Shown piece after piece: positions 58,495-64,000 of a stretch of DNA of 64,000 bases (position 1 is the stretch's first letter; the number at the start of each line of letters is the position of its first letter). This DNA comes from Pyramidobacter porci (lineage in GTDB: Bacteria > Synergistota > Synergistia > Synergistales > Dethiosulfovibrionaceae). The notes under the pieces are model-generated. The model was not told the origin of the DNA, ran no database searches, and was given only the letters and a program-made list of their open reading frames with translations. The DNA lies in NCBI RefSeq assembly GCF_009695745.1, contig NZ_VUNH01000014.1, forward strand, positions 1 to 64,000, read 5' to 3'. Both the position numbers and the translations under genes were made by a program.

Positions 58495-58950
58495 CTATTC
58501 CGTCCCCAGCCACGCCGCGATGCCCTCGTCCGTCAGCTTGTTGGCGTCGAGGCAGTCTTTGACGTCGCTGGCGCAGTGGGCGCGGATCTTCCCCGCGCTG
58601 TTGCGCGGGCCGCTGCCGCCGTGCGTGCAGAACGGCCAGACCGTCTTGCCGGAAAAGTCGTACTGCGACAGGAAGCTGACGACGGCCTGCGGGCAGGTGA
58701 ACCACCATACGGGGAACCCCAGCGCGATGCGGTCGTAAGCGGCGAAGTCCTCCACTCGCCCCGTCAGCGTGGGCAGCTCGCCCGCGAGCTGTTCCTTTTT
58801 GGCGACGATCACCGTGCCGGCGTAGCTGCGCGGATAGACCTTCTCCGTTGCGATCTCGAACAGGTCGCCGCCCGTGACGCGCGCGATCTGTTCGGCTTTG
58901 GCCCGGGTGGTGCCCGATTTGGAGAAATAGGCGATCAAAAGTTTAGCCAT
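58495..58950 (-). CDS. Flavodoxin
   Basis: This 151-residue protein starts LLIAYFSKSGTTRAKAEQIA, whose SKSGTTR loop binds the FMN phosphate, and continues with IALGFPVWWFTCPQAVVSFL and PFCTHGGSGP, the loops that hold the isoalloxazine ring. It belongs to the short flavodoxin_4 type common in anaerobes. ATG 58950 is preferred to an ATG three codons earlier on spacing from AAAGGA. It is probably co-transcribed with the GNAT/DJ-1 gene. Confidence 0.88.
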   Translation of the reverse strand: MAKLLIAYFSKSGTTRAKAEQIARVTGGDLFEIATEKVYPRSYAGTVIVAKKEQLAGELPTLTGRVEDFAAYDRIALGFPVWWFTCPQAVVSFLSQYDFSGKTVWPFCTHGGSGPRNSAGKIRAHCASDVKDCLDANKLTDEGIAAWLGTE

Positions 58951-59307
58951 GAAAACCATCCTTTCCGGAAAAAATTTTCGCAGCGCGGCGGACGTTTGAG
59001 GGCGAAAAAGCCCGTTCTGCCGCGCCTTTATTGTATCATGCGGGCGTTTTTTTCCGTGCCTGCCGGCTGCGGGAGACTTTTCCACCGCGAGCGGTCCGTT
59101 CCGTCTTTTTCGACCGACGACAAAAGCTCTTGCCGTCAAGCCTGCCGCGATAGGTTGATTGTCGGCGGAGATATGCACAGCGCGCAGCCCGCGGGGCGTG
59201 GAAAATCCGCTCGGTTTTGCCGGAGCCGCGCGGACTTTTGAAACCGCGGCGCGAAAGGTATCCACAAAAGAGGCGCGTTGTCCACAAGAAAATGTGAATA
59301 AGTCGGC
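58951..59307. other. Region without a supported gene
   Basis: These 357 bp separate the flavodoxin start from the truncated ATC-hydrolase frame. They must contain the promoter of the flavodoxin operon on the minus strand (a TACAAT lies near 59035, without a matching -35). I could not find the missing N-terminal half of the hydrolase in any frame here. Confidence 0.4.
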
Positions 59308-59715
59308 TTGATTGTTGATCGTCTTTCCGCAATAATGCGGAAGCTTCGGCCGGCGAAAGTTTTTATACCCCCGCTCCCTCCGCCGGAAAACGAGCCGCCG
59401 CTTCGATATTTTTTCGGTGAGAAGGTTTCCGGAGGGAGGCGGTCCCTTGCAGAGATCGAAAAAAATTTCCGGCGCGCCGGCGGGGACGGAACGATGAGAC
59501 GCGAAGACGTCGCTCCCTTTTTGCCCGTGCTGCGCGGCCTGCGGCGCTTCGCCGCCTGGTTCTGCCGCGACGACGATCCGCTCCACGCCGCCATGGGCGT
59601 CCGCCTCGAACGGGCGCGGACGCTCGCCGACGGCGACGACCACTGCGATTTTCGGCTCAGCTTCTGCGGAAAGTCATTCACGAAGGTCATGGAGCAGCCG
59701 CCGCGTTTTGCTTGA
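59308..59715 (+). pseudogene. Truncated ATC-hydrolase-like gene (C-terminal part)
   Basis: The frame encodes 135 residues, of which the last 75 (from the ATG at 59494) are recognisable. RREDVAPFLPVLRGLRRFAA, then MGVRLERARTLADGDDHCDF, match the end of L-2-amino-thiazoline-4-carboxylate hydrolase family proteins, which finish with a G-x-x-CDFR motif. Family members are usually over 200 residues, and the upstream 60 residues here are basic and unlike the family. It looks like a gene whose 5' half was deleted. The next gene starts 71 bp on. It could instead be a genuine short protein from 59494. Confidence 0.5.
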
Positions 59716-59786
59716 CAAGGGCTCGCCGTTTGGTTATCTTAAAACGGCGAGAACATCTTTTGACTTTTTATCGGGAGGCGATTTGT

Positions 59787-60653
59787 TTGAAGAACCTGAA
59801 ACGGCTTTTGGGAGCGCTGGCCCTGCTGACGATTCTGGCGGCTTCCGCCTGGGCGGCGCCTAAGAACGTGACGCTGGTGCTGCTCCGTCACGGCGAGAGC
59901 GAATGGAATCTCGAAGACCGCTTCACCGGCTGGTCCGACGTGCGCCTGACCCGCAAGGGCGTAAAAGGCGCGTTCAACGCCGGCATCGCCATGAAGAACG
60001 CCGATCTGACGTTCGACGTCGTGCACACTTCGCTGCTGAACCGCGCCATCGCCACCGCCTGGCTGGCCATGAGCGCCCTGGACTGCCGCTGGCTGCCTGT
60101 GGAGAAGTTTTGGCGCCTGAACGAGCGCTGCTACGGCGACCTCGAGGGCAAAACCCGCACGGAAGTGGCCGAAGCCGTCGGCAAAGAACAGGTCGACATC
60201 TGGCGCCGCAGCTACGACGTGCCGCCCCCCGCCCTGGCTTACGATGACCCGCGCTCGCCCGTGCACGATCCCCGCTATGCCTGCATTGACCGCCGCTTCA
60301 TCCCCCAGGCCGAGAGCCTCAAGGACGTGATCGCCCGCGAAGCGCCCTATTGGAGCGATACGCTCGCCCCCACGCTCCGCGCCGGCATGGATGTGCTCGT
60401 GGTCGGCCACAGCACCGCCCTGCGCGCCCTCTCCTCATGGGTCGAGCCGAATCTGACCCCGGAAGAGCTGCGGAAGCTCGAGATCCCCAATTCCACGCCC
60501 GTGGTCTATAATCTCGAGATCACCGACGACGGCTTCAACGTCGTCTCCCGCGAAGTCATGAAGGTCGAGGATATTCCCCTGCCGCCGCCCCCCGAGGCTG
60601 ACAAACCCGCGGAAAAGCCCGCCGAAGCGCCCGCTCCGGCCGCCGGCAAGTGA
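59787..60653 (+). CDS. Exported phosphoglycerate-mutase-like protein (dPGM fold)
   Basis: The 288-residue product starts at TTG 59787, eight bases after GGGAGG. It opens with a signal peptide, MKNLKRLLGALALLTILAAS, ending AWAA. The mature part is a histidine phosphatase close to cofactor-dependent phosphoglycerate mutase: LRHGESEWNLEDRFTGWSDV with the catalytic histidine, LNERCYGDLEGK, and VVGHSTALRAL, where most mutases have HGNSLRAL. A proline/alanine-rich tail (PPPPEADKPAEKPAEAPAPA) ends it. Glycolytic mutase is cytoplasmic, so an exported copy implies a periplasmic phosphatase or other role. If the first codon were later, after AWAA, it would be an ordinary GpmA. Confidence 0.78.
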   Translation: MKNLKRLLGALALLTILAASAWAAPKNVTLVLLRHGESEWNLEDRFTGWSDVRLTRKGVKGAFNAGIAMKNADLTFDVVHTSLLNRAIATAWLAMSALDCRWLPVEKFWRLNERCYGDLEGKTRTEVAEAVGKEQVDIWRRSYDVPPPALAYDDPRSPVHDPRYACIDRRFIPQAESLKDVIAREAPYWSDTLAPTLRAGMDVLVVGHSTALRALSSWVEPNLTPEELRKLEIPNSTPVVYNLEITDDGFNVVSREVMKVEDIPLPPPPEADKPAEKPAEAPAPAAGK

Positions 60654-60679
60654 CCGCAGGCACAACTGAAAACATCGAA

Positions 60680-60734
60680 AACAAAAAAGCGGCCGAGGGG
60701 CGATGAGTTGGAATTCATCGCTCCTCGGCCGCTT
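60680..60734. terminator. Bidirectional terminator
   Basis: AAGCGGCCGAGG plus GGCGATGA (60688-60707) pairs with TCATCGC-T-CCTCGGCCGCTT (60715-60734). The minus strand reads GCTTTTTTGTTTTC, so it fits the ABC operon coming from the right best, and it also closes the gene on its left. Confidence 0.8.
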
Positions 60735-60804
60735 CTATCGTTTTATGATATCCATTTTTGATCATATCATCTGAATGCCGATAGCGAACGCTCTTAAGAC
60801 AAAA

Positions 60805-60820
60805 CGTTCCACGTGGAACA
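60805..60820. promoter_or_regulatory. parS: parS-like ParB-binding site 4
   Basis: CGTTCCACGTGGAACA: the 14-bp core GTTCCACGTGGAAC is perfect, and only the outermost base differs from the other three sites. It lies between the terminator and the end of the ABC ATPase gene. Confidence 0.8.
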
Positions 60821-60861
60821 TTTTTTTGCGAATCCGTTTTTCAGGCTCCGCTGCGTTTCCG

Positions 60862-61926
60862 TTACGACAGGATCTGCGTCTGGTCTGCGCCGTCGTCCTC
60901 GAAGACGAGATACTCGTCGAAGTCGAGCCACAGCTCTTCGCCCTCGGGGATCTGGCCGTAGGTGCGGCCGGCGGCGATCACGCGCACGTCGGCGGCGCCG
61001 ATGCGCACGCGGCAGTCGTTGGCGTCGCCCAGATAATAGGCTTTGGCCAGCGTGCCTTTGAGCACGCCGCGGTCGCGGCGCATGAGCATGTCTTCCGGCC
61101 GCACCGCTACCGCCACGGGGCCGCGCCGTGGCCCGCCGTAAGCCATCCACTGCCCGCCGGGAAAGTCGATGCGCCCGTCCGAGGCGAAGCCGCGGATGAA
61201 GTTGATCTTGCCGACAAAATCGGCCACGAACTGATTGGCCGGGCGGCGGTAAATGTTCGTCGGCGTGTCCATCTGCTGCACCGCGCCTTTGTTGAAGACG
61301 ATGACGCGGTCGCTCATGGCCATGGCCTCGGTCTGGTCGTGGGTGACGTAGACCACGGTGATGCCGAAGCGGCGCTGCATGTCCTTGATCTCGAAGCGCA
61401 TCGACTCGCGCAGCTTGGCGTCGAGGTTGGAAAGCGGCTCGTCGAGCAGCAGCACGCGCGGGCTGCACACCAGCGCGCGCCCCAGCGCGACGCGCTGCTG
61501 CTGGCCGCCGGAAAGCTCGTTGGGCAGGCGCTTGACGTACTGCGTCAGGTGGACGGCCTCCAAAATGTCGAAGACGCGCTTTTTGATCTCGCCGCGGGAC
61601 AGGCCCTGGATCTTGAGCGGATAGGCGACGTTGTCGAACACGTCCATGTGCGGCCACACGGCGTAGGACTGAAAGACCATGCCGATGTTGCGGCGGTTGG
61701 GCGGCACGAACTGACCGCGGCCGCTGACCACGGCGTCGTCGATGAGGATCTCGCCCGAACTGGGCTTCTCGAAGCCGGCGATCATGCGCAGCATCGTCGT
61801 CTTGCCGCAGCCGGAAGGCCCCAGCAGCGTCACGAACTCGCGGTCGCAAAAGACGCTGCTGAACTTTTGGATCACCTGCACGCTGCCGTAGGATTTTGTC
61901 ACTTCGTTCAACGTAATCGAGGACAT
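60862..61926 (-). CDS. Iron(III)/polyamine-type ABC transporter ATPase
   Basis: This 354-residue ATPase of the FbpC/PotA class has Walker A GPSGCGKTT, Q-loop FQSYAVWPHM, signature LSGGQQQRVALGRAL, Walker B VLLLDEPLSNLDAKLR and switch VTHDQTEA. A C-terminal TOBE-like regulatory region (about 240-354) includes VAVRPEDM. ATG 61926 follows the permease stop by 18 bp. With the two-domain permease and a binding protein at the window edge it forms an importer of ferric iron or a similar cation complex. Confidence 0.88.
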   Translation of the reverse strand: MSSITLNEVTKSYGSVQVIQKFSSVFCDREFVTLLGPSGCGKTTMLRMIAGFEKPSSGEILIDDAVVSGRGQFVPPNRRNIGMVFQSYAVWPHMDVFDNVAYPLKIQGLSRGEIKKRVFDILEAVHLTQYVKRLPNELSGGQQQRVALGRALVCSPRVLLLDEPLSNLDAKLRESMRFEIKDMQRRFGITVVYVTHDQTEAMAMSDRVIVFNKGAVQQMDTPTNIYRRPANQFVADFVGKINFIRGFASDGRIDFPGGQWMAYGGPRRGPVAVAVRPEDMLMRRDRGVLKGTLAKAYYLGDANDCRVRIGAADVRVIAAGRTYGQIPEGEELWLDFDEYLVFEDDGADQTQILS

Positions 61927-61944
61927 GCGAAAAGCGCTCCTTGT

Positions 61945-63711
61945 CTAAATCGAGAACTCGCCCTTGGTGAGCTTGTTGAGGATCCAGTTGACGACCGCCA
62001 CCAGCCCGAGGATCCCCGTGGCGATGGCCGCGGCGGTCTGCTGGCTGTGGTAGGTCTGATAGGTGAACAGCTCGTAGCCGATCGTCTTGGTGTCGGTGGA
62101 GTAGAGCAGCGTCGACATGGTCAGCTCGTAAAAGCTGGGCATGAAGATCAGAAACCAGCCCGCCACGATCGACGGCGCGATCAGCGGCAGCGTCACGTCC
62201 CTGAAACCGCGCAGCCCGCCCGCGCCGGAGATCAGCGACGCCTCCTCCAGCGAGGGATGGATCTGGCTCATGGCCGACACCACCGTGCGCATGCCCATCA
62301 GCAGATACTTGATCATGTAGGCGACGGTCATGATCGTCAGCGTGTTGTAGATATTGATGCCGAAACGTCCCGACATCGTCATGATCAGCGCCAGGGCGAT
62401 GACCACGCTGGGCGTGCCGCTGCCGACCGTGATCAGAAAGTCGGGGATGCGCCGCCCCTTGGCCCGCGTGCGCGTCAGCAGCCAGGCCATCGCGCAGGAG
62501 ATCGCCATGCCCGCCGTGGCCGCCGCCGAGGCGGCCACGAGGCTGTTCTTGGCCGTATCGAGGATGCCCTTGCGCGTGAAGAGGACGTGCCAGTAGCGCG
62601 TCGTGAAGTTGGACGCCGTCAACGCTTTGCCGAGGTTCTTCGTGAACGACGTCATCGCCACCGTGACGAACGGCAGCACCACCACGACCAGCGCGAACAG
62701 CGCCACCAGAACCGTGACCGGCAGACGCCAGCGCCCCAGCTCGACGATGTTGGGACGCGTCGACTTGCCCGACACGGTGATATACTGCTTTCTGCCGCAC
62801 AGGAACGTCGACGCGTACAGCACCAGATTGGCGATCAGCATCAGCGACACCGCCAGCGTCGTGGCGTCCGTCAGCCCTTCCGCCGAGCCCACGTACACGT
62901 AGTCGATGATGCGCGTCGTCACCGTGTCGATCTGCCCCGGCGCGCCGATGATGGAGGGGATTCCGTAACACGACGCCGCCGAGACGAAGACCAGCAGCCC
63001 CGCGGCGACGACCGACGGCAGCATGATCGGGAAGGTGACCGTCAGCACCGTCTTCAGCGGCGAGGCGCCCGAGATCTTCGAAGCCTCTTCCAGCGAGGGA
63101 TCCATCTTCTCCATGGCGCGCGAGATGGTGATGAAGGCGTAGGGATAGTAGAACGTCGTCAGCACCCAGACCAGCCCGCCGATGCTGTAGATGTTGAACG
63201 GGTTTTCCGCCAGGCCGAAGAGCCGCGCCAGCCACACGTTCAGCGTGCCCACGCGCGGGTTGAGCAGCCGCAGCCAGGCCATCGCCCCCACGTAGGGCGG
63301 CACCATGTACGTCGTCACGAACAGCGTGCGGAAGAACCGCCGTCCGTACATGTCGGTGCGCCCCACCAGCCACGCCAGCGGAAAGGCGATCAGCACGCCG
63401 AAGACCATCGACAGCCCCGCCGTCGCCAGCGTGTTGCGCAGCGCCTCCCAGTTCAGCTGGTACGTGTAGATGCGCTCGAACGCGGCCAGCGAGAAGGAAC
63501 CGTCGGCGAAGAACGAACGGACGACCAGATAGCACATCGGAAACACGTTGAACAGAACCAGAAAGCCGACGATCGCGAGGATCAGCAGCGCCTTCGCGTC
63601 GAACCGGAAACGGCGCGGATTTTGTATTGTTGGTGGATTCCCGCTCGCAAGCACCCGAACAGCCCCGCCTTCAGGAGATTTTTGTCCGCGCGCCCCGCGG
63701 ATGCCGGGCAT
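61945..63711 (-). CDS. Iron(III)-type ABC permease, two permease domains in one chain
   Basis: This protein of up to 588 residues contains two tandem ABC membrane domains, as in FbpB/AfuB. Each has the EAA loop: PSLEEASKISGASPLKTVLTVTFP in the first half and HPSLEEASLISGAGGLRGFR in the second. About twelve hydrophobic segments are visible. The start is uncertain: ATG 63711 lies just behind a TATAAT at 63729-63724 and would have almost no leader, while GTG 63654 has GAAGGCGGGG upstream. Both keep the first helix. It lies between the binding-protein gene at the edge and the ATPase gene. Confidence 0.85.
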   Translation of the reverse strand: MPGIRGARGQKSPEGGAVRVLASGNPPTIQNPRRFRFDAKALLILAIVGFLVLFNVFPMCYLVVRSFFADGSFSLAAFERIYTYQLNWEALRNTLATAGLSMVFGVLIAFPLAWLVGRTDMYGRRFFRTLFVTTYMVPPYVGAMAWLRLLNPRVGTLNVWLARLFGLAENPFNIYSIGGLVWVLTTFYYPYAFITISRAMEKMDPSLEEASKISGASPLKTVLTVTFPIMLPSVVAAGLLVFVSAASCYGIPSIIGAPGQIDTVTTRIIDYVYVGSAEGLTDATTLAVSLMLIANLVLYASTFLCGRKQYITVSGKSTRPNIVELGRWRLPVTVLVALFALVVVVLPFVTVAMTSFTKNLGKALTASNFTTRYWHVLFTRKGILDTAKNSLVAASAAATAGMAISCAMAWLLTRTRAKGRRIPDFLITVGSGTPSVVIALALIMTMSGRFGINIYNTLTIMTVAYMIKYLLMGMRTVVSAMSQIHPSLEEASLISGAGGLRGFRDVTLPLIAPSIVAGWFLIFMPSFYELTMSTLLYSTDTKTIGYELFTYQTYHSQQTAAAIATGILGLVAVVNWILNKLTKGEFSI

Positions 63712-63723
63712 TGGGACGCCATT

Positions 63724-63763
63724 ATTATACAGGAAATCGGAGCGCGAAAGATTTCCGCGCTCC
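63724..63763 (-). promoter_or_regulatory. Possible internal promoter and hairpin before the permease gene
   Basis: On the minus strand, TATAAT at 63729-63724 is a perfect -10, but no good -35 lies 17 bp upstream. Just upstream, GGAGCGCG (63739-63746) and CGCGCTCC (63756-63763) form an 8-bp inverted repeat that could be an operator or hairpin. Confidence 0.4.
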
Positions 63764-63823
63764 CCGACCGATTCATCATACGTTCATCGCCGGATTCCGT
63801 CAAACAGAATCATTACTGCCAAT

Positions 63824-63864
63824 GCACAAAGCCTGACGGTCGTTTCGGCCGTCAGGCTTTGTGC
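63824..63864 (-). terminator. Hairpin between binding-protein and permease genes
   Basis: A perfect 16-bp stem (GCACAAAGCCTGACGG with its complement, 63824-63839 and 63849-63864) and a 9-base loop. No T run follows on the minus strand, so partial termination or protection of the upstream message is more likely than full termination. Confidence 0.6.
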
Positions 63865-63940
63865 GTAATCCGCTTTATTGTGGGGCGGAATTTCTGTTTT
63901 TTTCGATGTTCCGTCCCGCAGTGATATTTTTTGTTTGACC

Positions 63941-64000
63941 TTATTTAGCGGCGTTCTTGACGCGCTCTTCGAAGTTGGTTCTCAATTCGGCGCGCTCGTC
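63941..64000 (-). CDS. C-terminus of a gene entering from the right, probably the ABC binding protein
   Basis: The last 19 codons and a TAA stop (63943-63941) are visible on the minus strand, reading DERAELRTNFEERVKNAAK. The amphipathic helix is the kind that ends many periplasmic binding proteins, and the gene order binding protein, permease, ATPase is usual for iron(III) importers. Identity rests on position alone, since too little sequence is in the window. Confidence 0.55.
   Translation of the reverse strand, partial: DERAELRTNFEERVKNAAK

Noticed and set aside
60775-63924. A plus-strand open frame of about 1050 codons opposite the ABC permease and ATPase genes
   Set aside because: It is a His/Arg-rich mirror of two clear minus-strand genes and has no recognisable motif.
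1-64000. CRISPR arrays, tRNA or rRNA genes, transposase genes
   Set aside because: I looked for regularly spaced short repeats, cloverleaf-type segments and transposase motifs and saw none; a tool-based scan could still find a tRNA that I missed.

Overview
The window looks like chromosome of an anaerobic, diderm, amino-acid-fermenting bacterium with GC-rich DNA. The mix of a C69 dipeptidase, several M20 amidohydrolases, peptide or amino-acid carriers, a HydF hydrogenase maturase, a large outer-membrane autotransporter and a periplasmic protein of a type I associate with Synergistota suggests Synergistota, perhaps close to Pyramidobacter or Jonquetella. That placement is inference from gene content, not a measured phylogeny. 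Four copies of a parS-like palindrome (GTTCCACGTGGAAC core) lie near 14.9, 26.5, 53.4 and 60.8 kb and suggest that the window is near the replication origin. No rRNA, tRNA, CRISPR array or transposase gene was seen.

Layout. 1-4.6 kb: an AT-richer segment with a LysR regulator, an APC permease and an enolase-superfamily dehydratase, ending at a truncated copy of a small dispersed repeat. 4.8-13.2 kb (minus strand): a compact eight-gene operon aroF-tyrA-aroB-aroA-aroC-pheA-aroE/K-aroQ carrying almost the whole route from central metabolism to phenylalanine and the tyrosine precursor. It is preceded by a near-consensus promoter, a short leader peptide with a run of Tyr and Phe codons, and a rho-independent terminator, which is the classic layout of ribosome-mediated transcription attenuation. 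13.3-24.5 kb: a PDZ exported protein, RidA, a 1922-residue autotransporter with Pmp-like repeats, a relic gene, and a VIT-domain exported protein.

24.7-32.6 kb: free-methionine-sulfoxide reductase, a threonine-synthase-like enzyme and cytidine deaminase. Then comes a minus-strand operon of a periplasmic protein of unknown function, an IT/TRAP-like permease, a 61-residue membrane protein, an AstE/AspA-like zinc hydrolase and a C69 dipeptidase, which reads like a dedicated uptake-and-hydrolysis system. 33-40.7 kb: purC, then hydF translationally coupled to a sulfonate/nitrate-type ABC transporter with two binding-protein genes, one lacking its core. A 172-bp MITE-like element with perfect 18-bp inverted ends follows, then an arsR-chrA-chrB chromate transport operon.

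40.8-50.9 kb: a diaminopropionate ammonia-lyase/YgeY pair, two HAD proteins (one without its nucleophile), a YgiD-like dioxygenase, pyrG, an acyl-CoA synthetase and asnS. 51-64 kb: a tannase-like esterase, a VOC protein, an EamA exporter, an M20 amidohydrolase with a YfcC carrier, a GNAT/DJ-1 fusion, a flavodoxin, a truncated ATC-hydrolase gene, an exported phosphoglycerate-mutase-like protein, and an iron-type ABC transporter that runs off the right edge.
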